Of a stretch of DNA of 64,000 bases, positions 33,663 to 41,335 are shown one piece after another. How positions within the stretch are numbered: the stretch's first letter is position 1; the number at the start of each line of letters is the position of its first letter. A model generated the notes under the pieces. It ran no database searches. It was not told where the DNA came from and was given only the letters and a program-made list of their open reading frames with translations. This stretch comes from Paenarthrobacter nicotinovorans (GTDB lineage Bacteria > Actinomycetota > Actinomycetes > Actinomycetales > Micrococcaceae): positions 248,001-312,000 of the forward strand of contig NZ_SZVS01000005.1 in NCBI RefSeq assembly GCF_007670255.1, written 5' to 3'. Both the position numbers and the translations under genes were made by a program.

Positions 33663-34817
33663 ATGCCTATCGAATTCCTCGGCATGGGTGCCGGCAACGA
33701 CTCCACGGAGACTTCGCCAGCCACAACGGCCTTCTTCGACCCTTCCTACGCTGCGAAGATCGCGCGGATCCACGAGGACAACAATTGGGACCATGTGTTG
33801 TTCGCGTACAACTCGACGACCCAGGATCCAGCCGTCCATGCCACGTGGGTTGCGGCCAACACCGAGCGGATTCAGCTGAGGTTGGCGCACCGGCCCAACG
33901 TGTCACACCCGACGTTCGCTGCGCGGTCCTTCCTCACCCTGGACCACATAGCGCAGGGGCGCTTGACGGTGCACTTCATCACCGGTGGCAGCCAAGCGGA
34001 CCAAGCACGGGAAGGTGATTTCCTGGCGAAGGATGCCCGGTATGGGAGGACGCAGGAGTACATGCAGATTGTGCGGCGGGCTTGGTCCGGCGACACCTTC
34101 AGCTGGGACAGTGAGCATTACCGCTTTGAGGACTTTGCCTCGGGTTTGGGCCCATTTGCCGGGAAGCGTCCTGGTATCTCCTTTGGCGGGTCATCCGAGG
34201 CCGCTTGGTCGGTGGGTGCTGCTGAGGCCGACATTTATGCCCTGTTCGGGGAGCCGTTGGCTGATGCCGCTGGCCAGCAGGAGCAGATCCTCTTGCGGGC
34301 CGCAGCTCTGGGGCGTACGTCGCCGCTTCGGTGGCAAATAGCGTTCCGGCCCATCGTTGCCGCGACGGATGAGCTGGCGTGGGAGAAGGCGCGCTCCATT
34401 CTTGCTACGTTTGAATCGCGCCGGTCCGCCGGCGAAGTCATCGATCCTGTCCGGCACTATGCCGTGAAGCCGGAAGCTGCAGGAACCCAGCGGCTTTTGG
34501 CAGCCGCCGAACGGGGAGACCTGCACGACCGCGCCTTGTGGACGGCCCTCGCCAAAGCTGCGGGAGGCGGAGGAGGAAGCGCGACGGCGTTGGTTGGCTC
34601 CTATGACACAGTCACCCAGGCGATCCTCGACTACCACGACCTCGGCTTTGAGATCTTCGGCCTGCGTGGCTACGACTTTGTGCCGGATGCGATCGAGTTC
34701 GGCCAGCACGTGATCCCGCAGCTGAAGCAGGAAGTTGCGCACAGGGAACGCGGCTTGAGTGCCGAATCCCGCCGGGCCGCGCACGCCGCCGCCCGCTCCC
34801 GCACCCTCTCTCACTAA
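33663..34817 (+). CDS. LLM-class monooxygenase, SsuD-like
   Basis: 384 aa, ATG 33663. It resembles alkanesulfonate monooxygenase SsuD and relatives: GNDSTETSPATTAFFDPSYA, DHVLFAYNST, FAARSFLTLDHIAQGRLTVH, ITGGSQADQAREGDFL and ISFGGSSEAAWSVGA. Expected to desulfonate or oxidise an organosulfur compound with FMNH2 and O2, releasing sulfite. The position behind metNI suggests the importer delivers its substrate. The last codons (TLSH-stop) are made by the first unit of a 32-bp repeat array. Confidence 0.9.
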   Translation: MPIEFLGMGAGNDSTETSPATTAFFDPSYAAKIARIHEDNNWDHVLFAYNSTTQDPAVHATWVAANTERIQLRLAHRPNVSHPTFAARSFLTLDHIAQGRLTVHFITGGSQADQAREGDFLAKDARYGRTQEYMQIVRRAWSGDTFSWDSEHYRFEDFASGLGPFAGKRPGISFGGSSEAAWSVGAAEADIYALFGEPLADAAGQQEQILLRAAALGRTSPLRWQIAFRPIVAATDELAWEKARSILATFESRRSAGEVIDPVRHYAVKPEAAGTQRLLAAAERGDLHDRALWTALAKAAGGGGGSATALVGSYDTVTQAILDYHDLGFEIFGLRGYDFVPDAIEFGQHVIPQLKQEVAHRERGLSAESRRAAHAAARSRTLSH

Positions 34818-34994
34818 ATCCCCCCTTTTCGCCGACGCTCGCTCACATAACACCGGTTTGATCGGGACGCTCGCTCACGTAACACCGGTTTGTTCCGGAC
34901 GCTCGCTCACGTTACACCGGTTTGATTGGGACGCTCGTTCACATACGGGGTGGCTCTCCCGGACCCTCGCTCTCTGGATCGATCCTTCCCCCGG
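34803..34994 (+). repeat. tandem 32-bp repeat array, six units, plus orientation
   Basis: Unit starts (A-C-[CG]-C-T-C-[TG]-C-T-C...) fall at 34803, 34835, 34867, 34899, 34931 and 34963, exactly 32 bp apart. The common part is ACGCTCGCTCAC followed by [AG]TAACACCGGTTTG; the fourth to sixth units decay. The first unit encodes the last residues and stop of the LLM gene. There are no unique spacers as in CRISPR. Confidence 0.9.
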
Positions 34995-35033
34995 CTCACC
35001 CGACCCCTTTCTCGACGCGCCCGGCCAGCTGTT

Positions 35034-35174
35034 GTGAGTGAGGGTTGGGGTCAAGCGGGTGGGTTGTGAGTGAGGGTTGGGGTGAAGGTGCGGGGGTGTG
35101 AGTGAGGGTTGGGGGCAAGTGGGTGGGTTGTGAGTGAGGGTTGGGGGCAAGTGGGTGGGATGTGAGAGAGGGTC
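35034..35174 (-). repeat. tandem 32-bp repeat array, five units, minus orientation
   Basis: GTGAGTGAGGGTTGGGG-type units begin at 35034, 35066, 35098, 35130 and 35162, exactly 32 bp apart. The complement (CCCTCACTCAC) is the same motif as in the facing array at 34803, so the two arrays are head-to-head. The last unit directly follows the stop of the convergent cystathionine beta-synthase gene. Confidence 0.9.
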
Positions 35175-36531
35175 AGGGGAGGGTGGCGGCGATGCGGCCG
35201 TCGACCAGAACCGCGATGATCTCCCCGCCCGTCCCGCCATCAGCACCCGCTTGGGCTGGCACCGGGAGGCCGGCTCCAAGAACGCTGTAGGCGAGTCCCG
35301 CAGTATCGGCCGAGGCCGCGTCGTCCACGGCGCTCAACGACTCCAGCGTCACCACCGCCACAACCTCCCGTGGGTGCACGGTTCCAAAGCTTTCGCCGCG
35401 GTCCAGGACCAGGAAGGCCGGCTCGCCAGGTGCCAGGCCACGGGCGTAAAGTTCGACGGCGGCCTCCGCCGCGGTCAGTCCGCTCGCCAGGAGCTGGACA
35501 CCGGAAGGCGCACGGGTGAGCAGCGAACGGACGGTTCCGGACGGCGTCGTGGGTTCCAGAAAGCCCAAAGAGGTGAGCCAGTCGTCGTCGAAATAGGTTG
35601 AGAGGTAGTTCCGGCCGGAGTCGGGCAGGACCACCACGATGGTGTGGTTTTCGTCCAGGGTTTCGGCGAGCTGGAGGGCGGCCGCGAGTGCCGTGCCGCC
35701 GGTCGCCCCGATCAGCAGGCCTTCCTCACGGGCAGCGCGCCTGGCGGTGAAGATGGCGTCGCGGTCGGTGATGCTGAAGTACTTGTCCACGAGCGCGTTG
35801 TCGAACGCTTCGGGCCAAATATCTTCAACGGAAGCCGGGTGGAGCGGATGCCCGGCGCCTTCGGTGTATTTGAGCGAGCCGTTGCCGCCGCCGTAGCGGG
35901 AATGCTCGGGATCGGCGGCGATGACCTGCACTGCGCCGTCGCTGGCTTGCTTCAGGAATCGCCCGGTCCCGCTGATGGTCCCACCGGTTCCCACGCTTGC
36001 CACAAAGTGCGTGACGCTGCCCGAGGTGTCCGCCCAGATTTCCGGCCCAGTGCCGACAAAGTGTGCATCGGGATTGGCCGGGTTGTCGTACTGAAGCGCG
36101 AGCCAAGCTCCCGGCGTCGATGCCGCAAAGGCCGCCGCACGGTTGGCGAGGTGCCCGGGGTCCGAACGTGGCACGAAGTCGGCCACCAGATGGACTTCGG
36201 CTCCAAAGGCCTTCAGCAGCCGGATCTTCTCGGCAGCTGTGGCAGCCGGGGCGAAGATCACCGAACGGTAGCCCAACTGCGCGGCCACCAGGCTCAACCC
36301 GATGCCGGTGTTGCCGCTGGTACCTTCAACGACCGTCCCTCCGGGCTTCAAAAGCCCGGCTTCCTCGGCCGCCCGGATCATGGATAGCGCGGCCCTGTCC
36401 TTCACGCTTCCGCCGATGTTCTGGAACTCCAGCTTGGCGTAGATGCGTGGCCGGACACCCGCTCCAAGCTTCTGGAGACGTAGCAGGGGCGTGCCGCCGA
36501 TGGCGTCGAGGACTGATTCGTGGACGGTCAT
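35173..36531 (-). CDS. cbs: cystathionine beta-synthase / cysteine synthase-type PLP enzyme
   Basis: 452 aa, ATG 36531 with TAGCGT 7 nt upstream (leaderless). The fold-type II core has the PLP lysine in GGSVKDRAAL (K44), the substrate loop GTSGNTGIGL and the phosphate loop SVGTGGTISGTGRFL. The C-terminal ~130 residues (about 320-452) look like a CBS-domain-type regulatory region. The length matches mycobacterial Cbs (about 464 aa) rather than CysK/CysM (about 310). It condenses homocysteine or O-acetylserine with serine or sulfide and so links the salvaged sulfur to cysteine. Confidence 0.9.
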   Translation of the reverse strand: MTVHESVLDAIGGTPLLRLQKLGAGVRPRIYAKLEFQNIGGSVKDRAALSMIRAAEEAGLLKPGGTVVEGTSGNTGIGLSLVAAQLGYRSVIFAPAATAAEKIRLLKAFGAEVHLVADFVPRSDPGHLANRAAAFAASTPGAWLALQYDNPANPDAHFVGTGPEIWADTSGSVTHFVASVGTGGTISGTGRFLKQASDGAVQVIAADPEHSRYGGGNGSLKYTEGAGHPLHPASVEDIWPEAFDNALVDKYFSITDRDAIFTARRAAREEGLLIGATGGTALAAALQLAETLDENHTIVVVLPDSGRNYLSTYFDDDWLTSLGFLEPTTPSGTVRSLLTRAPSGVQLLASGLTAAEAAVELYARGLAPGEPAFLVLDRGESFGTVHPREVVAVVTLESLSAVDDAASADTAGLAYSVLGAGLPVPAQAGADGGTGGEIIAVLVDGRIAATLP

Positions 36532-36713
36532 GCGGCCAACGCTAGGGGTGCGGGAAACACCCGGCAAAAAGCATTGAGAATCGTGTGCTGATGCGTCGCC
36601 CGGACCGCCCGCAACAGTCACGGCAGGTCAACCGGAGTAACCCAAATTCATGCCCCTTAACCGGGTGACTCGCGATGCCTCCGGCCGCGTCAAGCGGGCC
36701 TAGAGTCACAATT

Positions 36714-38282
36714 ATGGGTACAAACGCCACTCGTTCCGCCCTATGGCTTTGCCTGGGTGCCGGATTCATCACACTGCTGGATCAGTCGGTGTTCGTGCTC
36801 GCTGTCCCGGCGATGTCCGCCTCACTCCATGCCGATTCCGGGGCCGTCCAGTGGATCCTCGCGAGCTACTCGCTGGCATTTGGTGTCGCACTCGTTCCGG
36901 CGGGGAGGCTTGGGGACATCGTTGGCAGGCGCACCCTCTTCATCGCGGGCATTGCCGTCTTCGGCGCCTCGAGTTTGCTGGGCGGACTGGCCACGGACCC
37001 GTCGTGGGTGATCGCGGCCAGGCTCCTCCAAGGGCTGGGCGCGGGCACGCTGAATCCCCAGGTCCTTGGTTTGCTGCAGGACGTTTACACCGGCCACGAC
37101 CGCGCCAAAGCGCTGGGCGCCTACGCCGCCGCGGGTGGTTCGGCAGCGGTGTGTGGTCCGCTGATCGGCGGGTTGGTGTTGTCCTTGGGCGACCCGGCCA
37201 TTGCGTGGCGGATCCTGTTCCTGGCCAACGTTCCTCTCGTCCTGATCCTGGTCCCGCTGGCTTTCGCACTGTTGCCCAGGACCGCCCGCACCAGGGGAGG
37301 CAAGTCCTCCATAGATGTCCTCGGCGCGCTTTTGCTGGGCGGTGTGGTGGTGGCCTCGCTCATTCCCACGATTTACGGCGCGGGTGCAGTCGCGGTGATT
37401 TCCCTGGCAGTCGGTGCCGCGGCCCTGTTGGCGTTCACCGGCTGGGAAATCCTCTACCACCGCCGCGGCAAGACACCGCTGCTTAGCGCCGCACTCGCCA
37501 CCTCCAAGGGGTACGCGCTGGGAACGATGGTCGCCCTGTGCCAGTTCGGCGTCGGCGCGGGCATGGCCGCCGTGACTTCCTTCTACTTCCTCTCCGGCAC
37601 CGGCATGGCACCCCTCGCCGCCGCAGCAATCCTCGCCCCGCAAGCCGCGGGCATGCTCCTGGCATCAAGCTTCAGCTGGCGGTACTTGGCCCGTTACAAA
37701 CGCGCCGGGATCGTCTTCGCCCTTCTCGCGAGCCTGGCCACCCTGGTAGCCAAGGACGTGTTCGTCCAACGCTTCGACTCCGCCACGGCGGCACTGGCGG
37801 TCGCCGTCGTCGGGCTCCTCCAAGGGATCGCGACCGGTCTGGTCGTGGCGCCCAACCAGACCCTGACGCTGGGTCACGCACCGGTCGGAGCTGCCGGCGT
37901 CGCGGCCGGTTTCTACCAACTCAGCCAACGCTTCGCCGCCGCGCTCTGTTCAGCTGCCGCGGCGGGCATGTTCCTGCAGGCCCAGGGCGCCGTCACGGGC
38001 AGGGCCGCGAAAGAAGCCTTCCACCAGGGCATCCTCCTGTGCTGCATCCTGCTGGGCGTCGCAGTCGTGGCAGGCAGCCTCGATTGGCTCCGCGAGGCAC
38101 GCACCACAAAGGCGCGCACCACAAAGGCGGCCGACCCCGAAAACGGAAGTGCCGCCGTCGTGCCTTCCGAAGCGGAAAGCACGACGACGGCAACGGAACC
38201 GCAGGCGCCGGGCCGGGTTTCCGGAAGTACGACGGCGGGAGGAACCAGCCGCGCGGACGTCACCGAACCCGTGGACGCCTAA
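36714..38282 (+). CDS. MFS exporter, DHA2 (14-helix) type
   Basis: 522 aa, ATG 36714 with TAGAGT 7 nt upstream (leaderless). FITLLDQSVFVLAVPAMSAS at TM1, GRLGDIVGRRTLFIAG between TM2 and TM3 and RLLQGLGAGTLNPQ in TM4 are hallmarks of DHA2 drug/H+ antiporters. The C-terminal ~70 residues are a polar, Thr/Ala-rich tail with a duplicated ARTTK. Divergent from cbs. Substrate unknown; export of cysteine or a sulfur metabolite is conceivable from context only. Confidence 0.9.
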   Translation: MGTNATRSALWLCLGAGFITLLDQSVFVLAVPAMSASLHADSGAVQWILASYSLAFGVALVPAGRLGDIVGRRTLFIAGIAVFGASSLLGGLATDPSWVIAARLLQGLGAGTLNPQVLGLLQDVYTGHDRAKALGAYAAAGGSAAVCGPLIGGLVLSLGDPAIAWRILFLANVPLVLILVPLAFALLPRTARTRGGKSSIDVLGALLLGGVVVASLIPTIYGAGAVAVISLAVGAAALLAFTGWEILYHRRGKTPLLSAALATSKGYALGTMVALCQFGVGAGMAAVTSFYFLSGTGMAPLAAAAILAPQAAGMLLASSFSWRYLARYKRAGIVFALLASLATLVAKDVFVQRFDSATAALAVAVVGLLQGIATGLVVAPNQTLTLGHAPVGAAGVAAGFYQLSQRFAAALCSAAAAGMFLQAQGAVTGRAAKEAFHQGILLCCILLGVAVVAGSLDWLREARTTKARTTKAADPENGSAAVVPSEAESTTTATEPQAPGRVSGSTTAGGTSRADVTEPVDA

Positions 38283-38665
38283 ACGGATTCAGCCGGCGGT
38301 GCGGTAGGTCCGGTGGTGGGGACGCCGGCGTCGCGAAGGGCCGGGAAGCCGCCGTCGACGTGGACGGCGTTGGCGTAGCCAAGGACCTTGAGCTTCTCAG
38401 CGACAGGACGCGAGCCGTTGACCGAACCGCAGAACACCACGATCTTCTGGTCGGTGCCGGTGACCTGGGGGAGACGGTGTGCGGATTCGGGTGCGAAGTC
38501 CTCTTCCACATGTTCGCGGTTCACCACTACAGCACCGGGGACTGCGCCGGTGCTGGCACGTCCGCCTTCGCTGCGGACATCGATCAGCAGGACGCCGTCG
38601 GCAATCAGGGCGGCGGCTTCCTCCGCGGTGATGAGCTGGGTATCTTCCTGGATTTCGGTGGTCAT
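38279..38665 (-). CDS. rhodanese-like sulfurtransferase
   Basis: 128 aa, ATG 38665. A single rhodanese domain: LLIDVRSEGG (27-34), HVEEDF and the active-site loop VVFCGSVNGS with C79. VFCGSG-type six-residue loops handle persulfide sulfur. It overlaps the MFS gene end by 4 bp (convergent) and sits 37 bp downstream of an LLM monooxygenase on the same strand, so it may be cotranscribed and act on sulfite or sulfide from it. Confidence 0.93.
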   Translation of the reverse strand: MTTEIQEDTQLITAEEAAALIADGVLLIDVRSEGGRASTGAVPGAVVVNREHVEEDFAPESAHRLPQVTGTDQKIVVFCGSVNGSRPVAEKLKVLGYANAVHVDGGFPALRDAGVPTTGPTAPPAESV

Positions 38666-38702
38666 TTGTGCTCCTTATGTTGAATGGGTGATCGGACAGG
38701 TT

Positions 38703-39842
38703 CTAGAGTCCCCACGCTTCGGCGAGCAACTGGTAGGAGTTCTCGCGGTCGGCGGGGTCGTGGGCAATGGTGGTGATGAGCAGTTCCTGGGCTCCGGTGG
38801 CACGTTGGAGGGTGCGCAGACTTTCGGTGACCTGCCCGGGGTCGCCGACGAACCGGGTGTCCAGACGGTCCTTGATCAGCTCGGAAGCTTCCGCGTCCAC
38901 GGTGAACTCAGCGGCGTCGTCCGGGGAGGGGTAGGGGATGGCTCCCTGTCCGCTGCGGATGCCGTGGACCCACTGGGCGTAACCACGGCCGATACGGCGG
39001 GCACTGAATTCGTCGGGTGCCACCAAGACGTCTGCCGAAACGATGACATGGGGTTCCTGCAGCGTTTCCGAGGGCTTGAAGTGGGCGCGGTATTCGGCGA
39101 TCGAGTCCAGCACTGTCGCGGGAGCCACGTGGTAGTTGGCTCCGAATGGCAGGCCCAGCTTCCCCGCAAGCCTGGCACTGGGGCCGGCCGTGGACCCGTG
39201 GATCCAGAACTGCGGGGACTGGCCCAGGGCGGGAGTGGCCGTGACGTCCTCGCCGTGCTTGGTGCGGTATTCCCCGGTGAAAAAGCCGATGATGTCCTGG
39301 ACGTCGTTCTCGAAATTGTCTGTGTCGCCCGGGAACCGGCCCAGGAGTTCGCTTTGCAGGCGGAACTTGCGCGGAAGGACTGCGCCGAAAATTGGGCGGG
39401 CGGCGGGGACGACGAGACCGTCCACAACGCGCTCCGCCGATTGGTCCGCGGCGGGAGCGGGCTGGCCCGGCGCCGGTTCGCTCGGGGACTTGGGCGGACC
39501 GGAACGGCCAAAACCCAGATCCAAGCGGTCCGGGAACACCGCCGCCAGGGTTCCGATGCTCTCGGCGATCTGCAACGGGCGGTAGTTGCCCAACAGTGTG
39601 GCCGCGGTACCTACCCTGATCGTCTTTGTTGCCGATGCCACGAGCCCGGCCAGCACATGCGGCGCTGAACCTGCAACGCCGTCGTTGAGGTGGTGCTCGG
39701 CCAGCCAGTAGCGGGAGTAGCCGGCGGCTTCGGCTGCGACGGCCAAGGCAATGGTGCTGCGCAGGGCGTCGCCGGAGCTCTGGTTGGCTGACACCGGGCT
39801 GAGGTCAAGGACTGACAAGGGGATCACGGAAGGCTTCGGCAT
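38703..39842 (-). CDS. LLM-class flavin-dependent oxidoreductase, bacterial luciferase-like
   Basis: 379 aa, ATG 39842. Features LSVLDLSPVSANQSSGDALR, YWLAEHHLNDGVAGSAPHVL and LDLGFGRSGPPKSP, of the MsnO8/YvbT group of single-chain luciferase-like monooxygenases. It differs from the NtaA-like and SsuD-like paralogues in this island. The substrate is unknown. The promoter region shares a 370-bp divergent gap with the SAM-riboswitch operon and contains three CTCAAC repeats. Confidence 0.88.
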   Translation of the reverse strand: MPKPSVIPLSVLDLSPVSANQSSGDALRSTIALAVAAEAAGYSRYWLAEHHLNDGVAGSAPHVLAGLVASATKTIRVGTAATLLGNYRPLQIAESIGTLAAVFPDRLDLGFGRSGPPKSPSEPAPGQPAPAADQSAERVVDGLVVPAARPIFGAVLPRKFRLQSELLGRFPGDTDNFENDVQDIIGFFTGEYRTKHGEDVTATPALGQSPQFWIHGSTAGPSARLAGKLGLPFGANYHVAPATVLDSIAEYRAHFKPSETLQEPHVIVSADVLVAPDEFSARRIGRGYAQWVHGIRSGQGAIPYPSPDDAAEFTVDAEASELIKDRLDTRFVGDPGQVTESLRTLQRATGAQELLITTIAHDPADRENSYQLLAEAWGL

Positions 39843-39894
39843 GTCACGACCCTACGGAGCGGAAGGGGCGCACCAAAGCCCGTTCGTCACCCGG

Positions 39895-40023
39895 CTCAAC
39901 TGGACTCAACGCGGCTCAACCCGGAGCAATGGAATGTCATACGAGCCTGCAAATCGTGGGAAAAATGACGAACTTGGCAGCCGCTTGACGCGCTGTTTCC
40001 CGCGTTGACGCTTCAAGTCAACG
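39895..40023. promoter_or_regulatory. possible operator cluster in divergent LLM promoter region
   Basis: CTCAAC occurs at 39895, 39905 and 39915, exactly 10 bp apart. Further right, CGTTGAC (40003-40009) and GTCAACG (40017-40023) form an inverted repeat across TTGACG, a possible -35 of the rightward operon. They look like binding sites of an activator or repressor of sulfur genes, but no regulator gene is in this island. Confidence 0.45.
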
Positions 40024-40062
40024 CCGTTTGTACATTCCTTGGAGCCGCTCCTAGATTCAATT

Positions 40063-40151
40063 CCAGGTCAAGAGTCAGCGCGCCAAGGACCGGCTCGCGC
40101 TGCGGCAACCCTCAGGCATTAAGTGGCGGGGTGCTCCGGAAACAGACCTGG
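40063..40151 (+). promoter_or_regulatory. SAM-IV-type riboswitch
   Basis: P1 pairs CCAGGTC (40063-40069) with GACCTGG (40145-40151). Inside are GTCAAGAGT, the P2 stem CAGCG...CGCTG (40076-40103), the SAM-core CGGCAACCCTC (40103-40113) and the pseudoknot loop CGGGGTGCTCCG (40128-40139). This order matches the actinobacterial SAM-IV (or SAM-I/IV) class. A hairpin GGCCGC-GCT-GCGGCC (40181-40195) just before the ribosome site of the next gene is a possible expression platform. High SAM should switch the operon off. Confidence 0.85.
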
Positions 40152-40211
40152 CCGCGACTGCGGCAAGTGAATGTCAACCCGGCCGCGCTGCGGCCTGTGA
40201 AAGAGAGAAAC

Positions 40212-41303
40212 ATGCCTTCCAAACCTGATTTCCGTTCGCGTGTTGTTGCCTTGGAGCTCGACGGCGATGGAGCCCACCCGGCTGCGTGGCGAAAGGCCCT
40301 CCATGATCCGCAGGCACTGTTGGGGGGCCAGCGGATCCGTGAGACTGTCCAGACAGCAGACATCGCGGGTTTCCATCTGGCAACCTTCAAGGACAGCCGC
40401 GTGGTGGATGACGGCACCTCCGGGGTTCCTACCCGTATCGACGCCGTCCAGCGCGCAGCCTTCGCCGCACCGATCACCCGCTCCCTGGGGCTGGTCCCGG
40501 AAGTGGGAACGCTCTTCACCGAGCCTTTCCACGTCGCCACGCAGCTCGCCAGCCTGGACTACTCCTCCCAGGGCCGCGCCGGCTGGTTGGTGAATGCGGA
40601 CAATTTCGTGGCGGAAGCCCGCTCCGTGGGTCGCTCGCCGCTGCCGCCGGAAGAAACAGCAAGCGAGGCGGCGGACGTGGTCCAGGCCAACCGCAGGCTC
40701 TGGGACTCATGGGAAGACGACGCCGTCATCCGCGACGTTGCCACAGGCCGTTACCTGGACCGCGACAAACTGCACTACGCCAACTTCGAAGGGCAGCGGT
40801 TCTCCGTCAAAGGACCGTCCATCATCCCGCGCCCGCTTCAAGGCCAGCTGGTGGTGTTCGCCCCCGCGGAGCTGATTCCCGCCGTCGAAGCTGACGTTGC
40901 CTTGGTCTCCGCGGACTCCGCCGACGAGCTCGCGCAGGCGGCCCAGGCGGCAACGGCCTCAGGGGCGCAGCGAACGTTGGTTGAGCTCGACGTCGTACTG
41001 GACGCCCGCGGGCAGAGCGCTGCCGAGAGGCTCGAAGAGCTTGACGCCCATGAAAAGTGGCATGGCGGAGCCCGCTATGTGGGAGATGCCCAGGGGTTGG
41101 TGAAACTCCTCACCGCCCTCTTCGCAGCCACGGATGGCGTTCGCCTCAGGCCGGCCGTCCTGGACATCGATCTGCCGGAGTTGGCGTACAAGGTGTTGCC
41201 TGGACTGCACGCGTCAGGGCTTGTGACGCCCCCAACGCCGGGCACCACGCTGCGCGAAACCCTCCACCTTCCACGCCCCGTCAACCGCTACGCCGCGGCC
41301 TGA
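40212..41303 (+). CDS. LLM-class monooxygenase-like protein
   Basis: 363 aa, ATG 40212 after GAAAGAGAG. FHLATFKDSRVVDDGTSGVP, LGLVPEVGTLFTEPFHVATQ, LASLDYSSQGRAGWLVN and RRLWDSWEDDAV are LLM-family features, but the protein is shorter than NtaA types, and the middle is divergent (VVFAPAELIPAVEADVALVS). It is the first gene behind a SAM-IV riboswitch and is followed at 32 bp by a full NtaA-type monooxygenase. It may be a partner or a specialised subunit. Confidence 0.82.
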   Translation: MPSKPDFRSRVVALELDGDGAHPAAWRKALHDPQALLGGQRIRETVQTADIAGFHLATFKDSRVVDDGTSGVPTRIDAVQRAAFAAPITRSLGLVPEVGTLFTEPFHVATQLASLDYSSQGRAGWLVNADNFVAEARSVGRSPLPPEETASEAADVVQANRRLWDSWEDDAVIRDVATGRYLDRDKLHYANFEGQRFSVKGPSIIPRPLQGQLVVFAPAELIPAVEADVALVSADSADELAQAAQAATASGAQRTLVELDVVLDARGQSAAERLEELDAHEKWHGGARYVGDAQGLVKLLTALFAATDGVRLRPAVLDIDLPELAYKVLPGLHASGLVTPPTPGTTLRETLHLPRPVNRYAAA

Positions 41304-41335
41304 AACGCCCGCCGAGAAGCCAGAGAGAGCATCAG

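Noticed and set aside
34803..35174. CRISPR array
   Set aside because: The 32-bp units are contiguous tandem repeats with no unique spacers, the two halves are in opposite orientation, and there are no cas genes.
41057..41335. Longer start for the NtaA-type monooxygenase
   Set aside because: The extra 93 codons overlap the end of the preceding LLM gene in another frame; ATG 41336 gives the family's normal N-terminus.
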